A DNA stretch of 64,000 nt from Paraburkholderia bannensis (lineage in GTDB: Bacteria; Pseudomonadota; Gammaproteobacteria; Burkholderiales; Burkholderiaceae), in NCBI RefSeq assembly GCF_014200455.1, contig NZ_JACHBW010000006.1, positions 124,001-188,000 of the forward strand, read 5' to 3'. This document shows, piece after piece, positions 27,552-36,789 of the stretch; position 1 is the stretch's first letter; every line of letters begins with the position of its first letter. Below the pieces are notes generated by a model. The model worked only from the letters and a program-made list of their open reading frames with translations. It ran no database searches and was not told where the DNA came from. The position numbers and the translations under genes were made by a program.

Positions 27552-29825
27552 ATGCAGGATCCTGAAACACTCGGCGGCGTTACGCGTTCCAGCGGCGTGG
27601 ATCATCCCGACCCATCTCCCGATGGCGCATTCATCGCGCCCGAAAGCCCCGAAGTCGCCAGCGCCGACCAGCATGTGCTGAAGTCGGGCGACACCTTCAT
27701 CGTCAACGACCCGCTTGGCGATATCACCGGCATCGACGACGGTCTGTTCGTCAACGATACGCGCGTGCTGTCCTCGCTGCGCCTGACCTTTGGCGGGCGC
27801 GTGCCCTCGCTGCTGTCAGGCAGCGTGAGCAGCGACAATACGGCGTTTACCGCGCACCTCACCAATCGTCCCTTGCCGCCGCTGGGCGGCACCAGCACGC
27901 CCGAAGGCGTGATTCACGTCGAACGCGAGCGCGTGCTCTCGGGCACCATGATGACCGAGGCCATCGAGCTCACGAACTACGGCACCGAGGATGCGGTGGT
28001 GCCGCTGTCGGTGTCGTTTGCCAGCGACTTCCGCGACATGTTCGAAGTGCGCGGCCTCAAGCGCGAAGTGCGCGGCGAGCTCAAGGCTGCGCGCATTGAA
28101 GGCAATGCGGTGCGGCTCGAATACATTGGCCTGGACCGAGTGGCGCGGCGCGTGCGCATCGAGTTTTCGCCGAAGCCGGACAAACTGCTGGCGGACCGCG
28201 CGGACTTTTCCGTCGAACTGCCGGCCCAGGCCTGCGTGTCGCTCTATCTCACGGTATCGATCGAAGTCGAACCGCTCGAAGGCGTCGCGCCCGACTCACC
28301 GAGCGCGGGCATCATCAAGCCGCGCCATTGCCTGGCCGATTCGAATGGGCAGGGCGTAGGCCGCGCGGCGGTGCGTGCTGCGCTGGTCGATGCGCACATC
28401 GTCATGCGCGAGCGGCGTCGCAAGACCGCGCGCGTGCGCTCGAGCAATCCGCTCTTCAATGCGTGGATCAACCGCTCGATCGCCGATCTGGGCCTGTTGA
28501 CCACCGACCTGCCGACCGGCCCGTATCCCTATGCGGGCATTCCGTGGTTCTCCACGCCGTTTGGACGCGACGCGATCATCACCTCGCTGCAGACGCTCTG
28601 GCTGCAACCGGCGCTCGCACGCGGCGTGCTGCGCTTTCTGGCGGCGCATCAGGCGCGCGAGGACTCGGCGTTCCGCGATGCGGCGGTCGGCAAGATCATG
28701 CACGAGATGCGCAAGAGCGAAATGGCCGCTACCGGCGAAGTGCCGTTTGCGCTCTATTATGGCGGGGTGGATTCCACGCCGCTATTCGTGGTGCTGGCGG
28801 GCGCCTACGCGGAACGCACCGGCGACATGGCGCTCATCGACGAACTCTGGCCCGCGCTCGAACGCGCCGCGGCGTGGGTGGCAGGTGTGTGCGAGCGCAA
28901 CAAACTCGGCTTGCTCGATTATCGGCGCGAATCCGAAGGCGGTCTTGCGAATCAAGGCTGGAAAGACAGCCACGATTCCGTGTTCCACGCCGACGGACAC
29001 TTCCCCGATGGTCCGATCGCGCTGGTCGAAGTGCAGGCCTATGCCAGCGCGGCCTTCGAGACCATGTCGAAGTTCGCCACGCATCGCGGCCTCGTGGAAG
29101 AGGCCGCGCATTACGCGGGCCGCGCTGCGAAGATCCGTCGCTGCGTCGAGGACCGCTTCTGGATGCCGGAGTCGGAGTTCTACGGCATCGCACTCGATGG
29201 TCACGGCGAACTGTGTCGCGTGCTCGCGTCGAATGCGGGGCATCTGCTCGCGTTCGGCTTGCCGGAAAAGGAGCGCGGCCGTGCGGTAGCGGAGACTCTC
29301 GAATCGGCGCTGTTCCACACGGGCTGGGGCGTGCGCACGCTGGCGGCGGGCCAGGCGCGCTTCAATCCGATGGCGTATCACAACGGCTCGGTCTGGCCGC
29401 ACGACAACGCGCTATGCGCGCGCGGTCTGGCACGCTATGGGCGCAAGGAAGCGGCGGTGCGGCTGTTACAGGCCTTGTTCGAAGCGGCGGTGACCTTCGA
29501 TATGCGCCTGCCGGAGCTGTTCTGCGGCTTCCCGCGCCGTCGTGGCGAGCCGCCCACGGCGTACCCGGTTGCGTGTCTGCCGCAGGCCTGGGCGGCGGGT
29601 TCGCCGTTCATGATGCTGGAGGCGTGCCTGGGCGTGAGTATCGACGCCGAGCGTCAGGAAGTGCGCGTCGAACAGCCGATGCTGCCCGAAGGCATCGACT
29701 GGCTCGAAGTGGGGCACCTGCGCGTGGGCAATGCTTCGGTCACGCTCACATTCCGCCGCGTGGACGGTAAGGTCGTCGTGGCGTCGGCGGATCGCAGTGA
29801 TGTGAAGGTCGTGGCGGTGTTGTAG
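27552..29825 (+). CDS. Amylo-alpha-1,6-glucosidase / glycogen-debranching-type protein (757 aa)
   Basis: Two-domain glycoside hydrolase: an N-terminal beta-sandwich GDE_N_bis domain (about 35-250; VNDPLGDITGIDDGLFVNDT is its hallmark) and a C-terminal (alpha/alpha)6 barrel with PWFSTPFGRDAI (catalytic-acid region) and NGSVWPHDNALCARG. Proteins of this type are called glycogen debranching enzymes but lack the glucanotransferase half, and their true substrates in Burkholderia are not certain. GAGAGGAGG before the ATG gives a clear start. No glg or tre genes lie next to it. The asparaginase gene converges 33 bp downstream. Confidence 0.88.
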   Translation: MQDPETLGGVTRSSGVDHPDPSPDGAFIAPESPEVASADQHVLKSGDTFIVNDPLGDITGIDDGLFVNDTRVLSSLRLTFGGRVPSLLSGSVSSDNTAFTAHLTNRPLPPLGGTSTPEGVIHVERERVLSGTMMTEAIELTNYGTEDAVVPLSVSFASDFRDMFEVRGLKREVRGELKAARIEGNAVRLEYIGLDRVARRVRIEFSPKPDKLLADRADFSVELPAQACVSLYLTVSIEVEPLEGVAPDSPSAGIIKPRHCLADSNGQGVGRAAVRAALVDAHIVMRERRRKTARVRSSNPLFNAWINRSIADLGLLTTDLPTGPYPYAGIPWFSTPFGRDAIITSLQTLWLQPALARGVLRFLAAHQAREDSAFRDAAVGKIMHEMRKSEMAATGEVPFALYYGGVDSTPLFVVLAGAYAERTGDMALIDELWPALERAAAWVAGVCERNKLGLLDYRRESEGGLANQGWKDSHDSVFHADGHFPDGPIALVEVQAYASAAFETMSKFATHRGLVEEAAHYAGRAAKIRRCVEDRFWMPESEFYGIALDGHGELCRVLASNAGHLLAFGLPEKERGRAVAETLESALFHTGWGVRTLAAGQARFNPMAYHNGSVWPHDNALCARGLARYGRKEAAVRLLQALFEAAVTFDMRLPELFCGFPRRRGEPPTAYPVACLPQAWAAGSPFMMLEACLGVSIDAERQEVRVEQPMLPEGIDWLEVGHLRVGNASVTLTFRRVDGKVVVASADRSDVKVVAVL

Positions 29826-29858
29826 AACACCGCTGTTATGCCACGTGAAGCGCGGCGA

Positions 29859-30911
29859 TCAGGCGTTCAGCAGACCGCCGCGCACTTCCAGATAACCGGT
29901 TTCGACGCCCATCGTATTGCGGATGGGCGGCCTGTCGAACGTGTGCAGCGCGGCCAGCTGCCCGGGTGTGCCGATGCCCAGTTCCCTGAGCACCGCCACG
30001 ACGATCGCGTAGAGCGCGCCCAGATTGCCGTCTTCCACTTTCACGGCGATGCCGATGGCTTCGTTGCCGTGCTCCAGGACGCTTTTGCGCACGCCGATCG
30101 CATAGCTGCCGTCCGCGCCCACCTTGCCGACCAGTTCGCCGCCGAATGCGCGCATCAGCGTCGTGCAGAAGCGTTGTTCGCCCGCGACCAACTCGGGATG
30201 CGAGGTCATGGCCCGATAGATATGCGCGAGCGCCCGAGCGCGCGCGTCCAGCGCGTCGGCATCGGTATCGGCGGCCTGCGCGAGCTTCGCGTAAAGACGC
30301 GCGAGCCGGTCGAGCGGGAAGGCCGGCGTGGGCAGATTGCAGCCGTCGATACCCCATTGCACGCCGTCATCGGGCATGTCGCAGATTTCGGCGACGGTCT
30401 GCTTCACGCGCAACTGCAAGGGATGCCCGGCGGCATGGTAGTCGTCAATCGGCGCTCCCATCATGCGCGCGGCGGCCAGCATGCCAACGTGCTTGCCGGA
30501 ACAGTTGCTGCACGCAGGCGTGGGTTCGAAGCCGCGCTTGATCCAGTCGCGCCAGACCGCATCCGATAGTGGCGCGTGGCCGCCGCAGCGCATCGCCGAT
30601 TCATCCGCGCCCACCTTCGCGAGCATGCTGCGCGCGCGCTCGATATGACGTGGCTCGCTGCTGTTCGAGCCGCACATGAGCGCGAGATCGGCATCGTCGA
30701 AACCGAAGCGTTCGAGCGCGCCGGTTTCGATCACGGCCAGCGCCTGCGCGGGCTTGGCCGCCGAGCGCACCAGCGTGAGCCGCTGTGGATCGTTGAAGCC
30801 ATGCAGCAGGCGCCCGCTGGCGTTCACCACCGCGATATGCGCGCGATGCGTGCTTTCGACGATGCCGTTGCGATACACGATGGCGGCAGTCTGCGATAAA
30901 TCGAGTGTCAT
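29859..30911 (-). CDS. L-asparaginase, Asparaginase_II (Rhizobium etli) family (350 aa)
   Basis: Hydrolyses asparagine to aspartate and ammonia. This is the thermolabile Rhizobium-type family, not the E. coli AnsA/AnsB fold: SAAKPAQALA (SxxK serine/lysine), CGSNSSEPRH, PACSNCSGKHVGML (zinc-binding Cys/Lys region) and QWGIDGCNLPTPAFP are family signatures. AAGGAGA before the ATG at 30911 sets the start. Monocistronic. The long intergenic region beyond leads to the porin gene. Confidence 0.92.
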   Translation of the reverse strand: MTLDLSQTAAIVYRNGIVESTHRAHIAVVNASGRLLHGFNDPQRLTLVRSAAKPAQALAVIETGALERFGFDDADLALMCGSNSSEPRHIERARSMLAKVGADESAMRCGGHAPLSDAVWRDWIKRGFEPTPACSNCSGKHVGMLAAARMMGAPIDDYHAAGHPLQLRVKQTVAEICDMPDDGVQWGIDGCNLPTPAFPLDRLARLYAKLAQAADTDADALDARARALAHIYRAMTSHPELVAGEQRFCTTLMRAFGGELVGKVGADGSYAIGVRKSVLEHGNEAIGIAVKVEDGNLGALYAIVVAVLRELGIGTPGQLAALHTFDRPPIRNTMGVETGYLEVRGGLLNA

Positions 30912-31574
30912 GGCGTGTCTCCTTGAACCTGGCGGCTCGTTTGTCGCTTGCCGGAGCGGCTTTTCTGATACCGCGCATTCTAACTTCAATGCGCGAGCGC
31001 ATTCGTCATTCGCGCTCCGCCTGAATTTCCATCATGGGTCTGCGTTGTTCACAACCATTGAAATCGATGCGAGACAGATGAGAAAACGACGGTCTCTATT
31101 AAAACATTTCATTTTCTTTACGATGCCGTCTTAATCGCCGATTTATTGTGTTTCATGCGCATTTTTGGGGCGCAATTGCACTGCATAAGCGCTCGGCAAC
31201 AAGCGCCATGCACCGTCATTTACACCTGCATTTCCAGTCTCGATTGCGAGGTGTTCTTTTGACGCAACGTCGATTCAATTTCAATGCAATTTTTATATTC
31301 GAGGCCTTATCATGCGCGTGATCGTATTTTCTTCCACGCGGCACGTCGTCACGAGCGTATCTGCCGGCAGAGGCCTGTCTTGTCAGTGAATGCAAGCGCA
31401 GGCGGGCATTGCATTGTCCGCAATAATCGCTCGTCATTATCGGGGTATTGCGCAACTGAAGTGCTTTACGCACGCTTCGCATCGATCTGCGAATGGCGCG
31501 CGCGCAGCGGCATGTGTCACGTGGAAAGCGTATTCGATTCAATGAATTAACGCCCAAACCCGGAGCCATAAAAC
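30912..31574. other. 663-bp AT-richer region before the porin
   Basis: No gene is supported on either strand. The part 31060-31560 is much lower in GC than the flanks and must hold the asparaginase promoter on the left and the porin promoter and leader on the right. Short direct repeats of CGCATT-like sequence occur. A regulatory RNA or long 5' leader is possible but nothing decisive is visible. Confidence 0.5.
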
Positions 31575-32732
31575 ATGAAAAAATCGCTAATCGCCCTCGC
31601 ACTCACCGGCGCTTTCGCAGTATCCGCTCACGCGCAGAGCAGTGTGACACTGTACGGCCTCATCGATACCGGTATTACCTACACGAACAATGCGATGGGC
31701 CACAGCCAGTGGCAACTGAATAGCAGCTCCACGCAGAACACGGTGTTCGGCCTCAAGGGCACGGAAGACCTCGGCGGCGGCCTGAAGGCGATTTTCAAGC
31801 TCGAACAGGGCTTCCTCCTTAACAACGGCGCACAGGCGTTCTCGGGCGACATGTTTGGCTCGCAGGCCTGGGTCGGTCTGCAAACGGATCAATACGGCAC
31901 GGTCACGTTCGGCCGCCAGTTCGACGTGATGAACGACCTCGTCGGCCCGCTCACGGCGGAATTCAACACCTGGGGCGGCAACCTCGCGGCGCACCCGTTC
32001 GAGAACGACAACCTCGCGGCCAACTCGGTCGTCATCAACAACTCGGTCAAGTACGCGAGCCCGACGTGGTACGGCGTTACGTTCGAGACGATGTACTCGT
32101 TCAGCAACCAGACCAGCTTCGCGAACAACCGCTCGTATGGCTTCGGGGTGTCGTATGCACAAGGTCCGGTCAACCTCGCGGCAGGCTATCTGCAACTGAA
32201 CGGCGCAGGCAACGGCAGCGGCGCGGTCACGACGGGCGACACCAGCGCGAACTTCGTTGCGCAACGTCAGCGCATCTGGTCGGTGGGCGGTAACTATACG
32301 TACGGCCCGGTCACCGCAGGCCTCGTGTGGAGCCACTCGCAGATCGACAACGCGGCAGGCGTGTTCTCGTTCGGCACCGGCACGTACCTGGGCAGCGACG
32401 ACTCGTCGGCAGGCTCGCTCTCGGGCTCGCTGCGTCTGGATAACTACGAAGCGAACGTGAAGTACGCGATCACGCCGGCATGGTCGGTGTCGGGCGCCTA
32501 CACGTACACGCACGGCGCGTATAACGGCTCGAATCCGGGCTGGAACACGGGCATGATCCAGACGGACTACGCGATCAGCAAGCGCACGGACTTCTACCTC
32601 GAAGGCGTGTACCAGAACGTTCACGGCGCGCCGCAAGGCTCGGTGCTGTCGCACGCGATGATCAACACGCTGTCGCCGTCGTCGACGGATACGCAGGTGG
32701 CGGTCACGGTTGGCATGCGGCACGCATTCTGA
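31575..32732 (+). CDS. Gram-negative general porin (385 aa)
   Basis: Outer-membrane trimeric beta-barrel. Signal peptide 1-20 (ending AHA), then SSVTLYGLIDTG, the classical first strand of Burkholderia OpcP/OmpC-like porins, the strand motif GLKGTEDLGGGLKAIF, and a C-terminal Phe (MRHAF) needed for assembly. About sixteen strands can be traced. It forms a non-specific or anion-preferring channel. It stands alone after a 663-bp gap, with a terminator at 32796, as is usual for strongly expressed porins. Confidence 0.93.
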   Translation: MKKSLIALALTGAFAVSAHAQSSVTLYGLIDTGITYTNNAMGHSQWQLNSSSTQNTVFGLKGTEDLGGGLKAIFKLEQGFLLNNGAQAFSGDMFGSQAWVGLQTDQYGTVTFGRQFDVMNDLVGPLTAEFNTWGGNLAAHPFENDNLAANSVVINNSVKYASPTWYGVTFETMYSFSNQTSFANNRSYGFGVSYAQGPVNLAAGYLQLNGAGNGSGAVTTGDTSANFVAQRQRIWSVGGNYTYGPVTAGLVWSHSQIDNAAGVFSFGTGTYLGSDDSSAGSLSGSLRLDNYEANVKYAITPAWSVSGAYTYTHGAYNGSNPGWNTGMIQTDYAISKRTDFYLEGVYQNVHGAPQGSVLSHAMINTLSPSSTDTQVAVTVGMRHAF

Positions 32733-32795
32733 TCGACGTTCGGGGGACGTGGTCGCCCGAATGTGGCCTGATTAAGGTCTGATTATTTGCTGAAG

Positions 32796-32830
32796 AACGG
32801 GCTCGCTGAACGGCGAGCCCGTTTCGTTTT
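32796..32830 (+). terminator. Rho-independent terminator downstream of the porin
   Basis: AACGGGCTCGC / GCGAGCCCGTT stem, 6-nt loop, TTTCGTTTTTG tail. Confidence 0.8.
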
Positions 32831-32844
32831 TGTTGTATGCGCAA

Positions 32845-34404
32845 CTATGCTTCATGCGCGTCGGCGAGCAGCTTGACGGCCAGGGCGGCCGCGAGAGCAA
32901 AACCTCCACCGAGCAGCAAGGCCCACGAGAATCCCTGCGCGAAGGCAAGCGGCGCGGCGCGTGAGAGCACCTGCACGACCGGTGCGTCCAGTGGGCGCAT
33001 GGCGTCGGCGAGATCCCCTGCGAGCAGGCTGGCCATGAAGTGCGAATCGACGGCTTGAGCAGCGCGGGGCGACGCCGCGACGAGTTGCGCCAGGGCGCTA
33101 TGCGTACGCACGGCGAGCACCGCGCCCAGCACGCCAACCGACGTGACGATAGCCGCAAAGCGCGTGGTCGTGCTGACGCCCGAGGCCATGCCGGTGCGCT
33201 GCGGCGGCACGCAGGCCATGATGGCTTTCTGTGTATCGCCGTTCATGATGCCCGCGCCGGTGCCGGTCACGAGCATCGCCAGTGCAACGTACGCGTAGTG
33301 GCCGCTCGCGGCGCAGGCGGCGCTCGCCAGATTGCCCACGCCGATCAACGCGAGACCCGCGCTCAGCACACCGCCGGTTGCGACGCGCCGCGAAAGCGCC
33401 GCGCCCAGTTGCGGACCCACGATCATCGCCACCGCGAACGGCAGCATGCCCAGTCCCGCCGCCAGGGCGGAAAAGCCGAAGGCGATCTGCAGATAGAGCG
33501 GCAGGAAGGTCATCATCACCTGCGCGCAGGCGGCGTAACCGAACATCGCGAGCAACGCGCCCACGAAGCGCGCCCTGCCAAACAGTGCGAGATCGATCAT
33601 CGGGCGCGCCTGCCAGCGTTCGGCGCAGACGAAGGCGGCCATCAGTGCGGCGCTCGCAGCCACCCGGCCACACGTTGCAGCCGAATCCCAGCCGTGTGAG
33701 GGAATGCCGATCAAGGCCCACACGCCGCAGGCCAGCGACGCCGCGAAGAGCAGGCTGCCCGGCGCGTCGATGTGTTTGGCGTGCGGATCGCGCGATTCGT
33801 CGATGGCGATCCACGCGCCAACGCCCAGCGCGAGACAGATCGGCGGATTCATCAGAAAAATCCAGCGCCAGCCGGCCCATTGCGTGATGGCACCGCCGAC
33901 CCACGGCGCGAGCGTGGTGGCGATACCCATGCCCATGCCCCAGACCGCCCAGGCGCGTTCGCGCGCCGGGCCTTGCGCGAAGCGGTGCGCGATCACGGAC
34001 AGCGCCGCGGTGAGCAGCAGCGCTGCGCCCACGCCCTTGACGGCGCGCGCCGCGATCAAGCCCGCCGCCGACGGCGCCGCGCCGCAGGCGAACGAGGCCA
34101 GCGCGAACAGCACCAGACCGCCGAGCAGCGTGCGGCGGCGTCCGAACCGGTCGGCCAGACCACCCGCAGGCAGCAGGCAGGCCGCGAAGGCGGTCATATA
34201 GGCGCTCACGACCCATTCGATCTGCGCAAAGCTGGCGTGGAACGAATGCGCGATCGAGGGCAGCGAAACCGCGACGACATTGGTGTCGAGCACGATCACG
34301 GCGCAGGTCGCGCAGGCGAGCGTCAGCGTGATGTTCGGGTGGCGCTGGGAAAAGCTGGCGTCGGCGGCATCGACAGGCGCGCTGGAAACAGTGGGTTCGG
34401 ACAT
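32845..34404 (-). CDS. DHA2-family MFS exporter (519 aa)
   Basis: Fourteen-helix exporter: IVLDTNVVAVSLPSI (motif D1 in helix 1), GGLADRFGRRRTLLGG (motif A) and the Trp-rich GWRWIFLMNPP after helix 6. It lies opposite a LysR gene with about 110 bp between starts, the usual arrangement of a regulator and its efflux target. No membrane-fusion protein gene is adjacent. The start at 34404 leaves a 40-residue hydrophilic N terminus; an upstream ATG is possible. Substrate not deducible. Confidence 0.9.
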   Translation of the reverse strand: MSEPTVSSAPVDAADASFSQRHPNITLTLACATCAVIVLDTNVVAVSLPSIAHSFHASFAQIEWVVSAYMTAFAACLLPAGGLADRFGRRRTLLGGLVLFALASFACGAAPSAAGLIAARAVKGVGAALLLTAALSVIAHRFAQGPARERAWAVWGMGMGIATTLAPWVGGAITQWAGWRWIFLMNPPICLALGVGAWIAIDESRDPHAKHIDAPGSLLFAASLACGVWALIGIPSHGWDSAATCGRVAASAALMAAFVCAERWQARPMIDLALFGRARFVGALLAMFGYAACAQVMMTFLPLYLQIAFGFSALAAGLGMLPFAVAMIVGPQLGAALSRRVATGGVLSAGLALIGVGNLASAACAASGHYAYVALAMLVTGTGAGIMNGDTQKAIMACVPPQRTGMASGVSTTTRFAAIVTSVGVLGAVLAVRTHSALAQLVAASPRAAQAVDSHFMASLLAGDLADAMRPLDAPVVQVLSRAAPLAFAQGFSWALLLGGGFALAAALAVKLLADAHEA

Positions 34405-34491
34405 GGAGGCGGAACGGAGTCGGGCAGCGCGGAGATCAAGCCCGCATCGTCGCATCATCGACGCTTCTCAGTCATTGCCATAAAATAGCAA

Positions 34492-34504
34492 TTTGCTTCG
34501 CAAA
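34492..34504. promoter_or_regulatory. LysR-type box TTTGC-N3-GCAAA
   Basis: A 5-bp inverted repeat with 3-nt centre, 11 bp before the LysR start and inside an AT-rich segment. Its size and T-N11-A form fit a LysR autoregulatory site that would also control the divergent exporter. Confidence 0.45.
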
Positions 34505-34514
34505 AGTATTAATC

Positions 34515-35393
34515 ATGAGCCGTATCGAACTGCGTCATCTGCGGGCCTTTCTGAGCGTGGCGCGACATCTGCATTTCGCTCGCGCGGCCGAGGAACTGGA
34601 CATGGCGCCGCCCGCGCTCACGCGGCATATCCAGGAGGCGGAGCGTCATCTCGGGGCGCGGCTGTTTCATCGCTCGCGCAGCGCCGTATCGTTGACGGCG
34701 GCGGGCGAAGCCTATCTGCCCGAAGCGGCGGCGGCGCTCGAACATCTGCAACGCGGCGAAGAACTGGCCGCGCTGGCCGCGCGCGGCGAAGCGGGGCGGA
34801 TCGTGGCGGGCTATGTGTCGTCGGCGGTCTATTCGGGCGCATTGCAGCGCTCGATCGGCGAATTCCGCGCTGCGTGGCCGCGTGTGGAAGTGAGCGTGAC
34901 CGAGGTCGCGATGGACGATGTGGGCCGCCGTCTGGAGACCGGTTTGCTCGATATCGCCTATGTCCGTCCGCCGCTCGCGCTGCCGGATTCCCTGCGGCTG
35001 GCGACGCTGCAACGCGACGCCTTCGTGGCCGCCGTGCCGGCTGATTCGGCGTTTGCCGCGAGCGATACGCTGCGCGCGGCCGACCTTGCGGAAGCGAGTT
35101 TCGCCGTGCCGGAGCAGGAATTTGGCACGCTCGAACTCGCCCGGCGCGGCCGCTTCGTGCCGCGCGTCGCCGCGCGCCCAGGCGGTCTGCTGGCGGTGCT
35201 CGCGTGTGTATCGGTGAATGGCTGGGTGGCGGTGATCCCCGATGCGCTGGCGGGTTGCGTGACGCTGCCGGGCATCGTTTATCGGCCGATTGCGGGTAAG
35301 CCGATTACGTCCGAACTGGCGCTTGTGTATCGCAAGCACGAAAAGGCGCCGGCGGTGCGGGCGTTCTTGCGCTCGGTGGCGCGAGCGAAGTAA
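34515..35393 (+). CDS. LysR-family transcriptional regulator (292 aa)
   Basis: N-terminal winged helix (1-60; HFARAAEELDMAPPALTRHIQEAE) and a C-terminal periplasmic-binding-like effector domain (about 90-290; GYVSSAVYSGAL, GLLDIAYVRPP). Members of the group close to BenM/CatM and drug-efflux regulators have this form. Divergent from the DHA2 exporter, which is its probable target; ligand unknown. Confidence 0.92.
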   Translation: MSRIELRHLRAFLSVARHLHFARAAEELDMAPPALTRHIQEAERHLGARLFHRSRSAVSLTAAGEAYLPEAAAALEHLQRGEELAALAARGEAGRIVAGYVSSAVYSGALQRSIGEFRAAWPRVEVSVTEVAMDDVGRRLETGLLDIAYVRPPLALPDSLRLATLQRDAFVAAVPADSAFAASDTLRAADLAEASFAVPEQEFGTLELARRGRFVPRVAARPGGLLAVLACVSVNGWVAVIPDALAGCVTLPGIVYRPIAGKPITSELALVYRKHEKAPAVRAFLRSVARAK

Positions 35394-35438
35394 GGAGCGC
35401 CCATTGCCGGTCCTGCTGCAGGCGCTCCCGTCGACGGG

Positions 35439-35786
35439 TCAAGACGTTTTGACTGTCACCACCGATTGATCGTAAGGCTGCGCCGTAGGGGCGCGGAAAC
35501 GCCAGCGCTGGCCCGGCGCGATGGCCGTGCCTTTCACTTGCGTCGTGCCCAGAATTTCGCCCTGCGCATTGAGCAGATTGATTGTGATGGTGGCGTTGTC
35601 GATGGGCGCGCCGGAGGTGTTGGTGGCGATCCCGCTGATATAGCCGGTCACGCCGCCCGGATCGACCACGCCGCGCAGATCGCTCAATTCCAGCGAACCC
35701 TGAGCATGAGCGTTGAGCGAGGTAATCGACATAAGCGAAGCCATCGACACAATCGCTAGCGCGATGCAGACGCGTGTTTTCCTCAT
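35439..35786 (-). CDS. Secreted FxLYD-type beta-sandwich protein (115 aa)
   Basis: Signal peptide 1-29 (ending AHA) followed by one immunoglobulin-like domain of the FxLYD kind: VTGYISGIATNTSGAPIDNA is the usual start of such domains, with paired strands to the C terminus (APGQRWRFRAP). AGGAGA lies before the ATG at 35786. Such small exported proteins are common in proteobacteria; the function is unknown. It is on the same strand as the CDF transporter gene upstream (82 bp gap) and could be cotranscribed. Confidence 0.75.
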   Translation of the reverse strand: MRKTRVCIALAIVSMASLMSITSLNAHAQGSLELSDLRGVVDPGGVTGYISGIATNTSGAPIDNATITINLLNAQGEILGTTQVKGTAIAPGQRWRFRAPTAQPYDQSVVTVKTS

Positions 35787-35868
35787 GATATTTTTCTCCT
35801 GTCCGGTTGATGAAACGCTCCATTGAAGCGCACGACCGAACGCGGGCATATGAGGAAATTCCGAGAAT

Positions 35869-36612
35869 TCAGCGCCGCCTTGCGTTCAGCGGCGCCGCCC
35901 CGGCCGCCGTCAATGGCGCAGCCAAGGCGGGCGGCGCGAGACCTGGCTGCGCCGCCCGCGGCCCGAGCCGAATCGAGCGGATGCCGCGGCTCAGCAGTAT
36001 CCACGCGGGATTTTCCTTCTGCATGAAGCCGAACAGGAAGATGAGGCAACCGATCAGCGCGGTTGCGCTGGTGTCGAACAGGGGCGAGCCGGCCAGCATG
36101 CCCGTCACGCCGATGGCGGCGATGCAGGACGAAACCGAATCGGCGACCGTATGGCGCGCGCTGACGCGCAACACGCCCGCATGGTTCGTGTGGCCGTGCT
36201 GCTCGGCGTGGGCGGCGGTCCACCTCAGATAGCCGTACAGGGCCGCCTTGGCGAGGCAGCTTGCTATCGCCACCACGAGCGGGAACAGCGTGATGTGGCG
36301 TTGCGCGTCGTCGCCCGGTACGGCGGGCGCGAACACGCTCATGAGCAGGAATTCCGCGCCCACGGCCATCACCATCAGGCTCGCAAAGGACGACACGACC
36401 GGCAGTAGATGCTTCCTGCGGCCGTTGGGGTTGCCGTCCACCCAGAAGATCGCGGCGGCCACCAGCCCATCGGTGGCGACGTCCATCAGGTTGTGTGCGC
36501 CGTCCGCGAACATCGCGTGCGAACCCGAGCTCCAGCCGGCCAACATCTGGAACATCATCAGCACGAGATTGACGAGCAGGGTGACGAGCGACGCTCTTTT
36601 GAGCGCATTCAT
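35869..36612 (-). CDS. Cation diffusion facilitator, short form without cytosolic domain (247 aa)
   Basis: Six transmembrane helices of the CDF family. The transport-site pairs are intact: DGAHNLMD in TM2 (Asp37, His40, Asp44) and HTVAD in TM5 (His154, Asp158). Typical CDF proteins (YiiP, CzcD, ~300 aa) continue with a ferredoxin-like cytosolic metal-sensing domain of 80-90 residues; here only a ~47-residue Arg/Ala/Pro tail follows TM6. The loop between TM4 and TM5 has several His (HAEQHGHTNH), likely an added metal-binding site. Expected role: export of Zn2+, Fe2+ or similar ions. The start at 36612 begins just before TM1. Confidence 0.82.
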   Translation of the reverse strand: MNALKRASLVTLLVNLVLMMFQMLAGWSSGSHAMFADGAHNLMDVATDGLVAAAIFWVDGNPNGRRKHLLPVVSSFASLMVMAVGAEFLLMSVFAPAVPGDDAQRHITLFPLVVAIASCLAKAALYGYLRWTAAHAEQHGHTNHAGVLRVSARHTVADSVSSCIAAIGVTGMLAGSPLFDTSATALIGCLIFLFGFMQKENPAWILLSRGIRSIRLGPRAAQPGLAPPALAAPLTAAGAAPLNARRR

Positions 36613-36710
36613 GGTGTGCACGCGAGCGACGATTGATCGTGAATGGGGAGGCCAGTAAGCCGACACGATATCGAGGCCAGATTGCAGGCGGGTGACAATC
36701 AGCGTACTGA

Positions 36711-36742
36711 ATAAACAAAACGCCCGGGATAGCCTGGGCGTT
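36711..36742 (-). terminator. Terminator of kup
   Basis: On the minus strand AACGCCC...GGGCGTT stem with a short loop, followed by TTTTGTTTATT. Confidence 0.7.
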
Positions 36743-36789
36743 CATGGTTCAACGCCACGACCCAGGCGTTGCAGCTGCTGGGGATCCAC

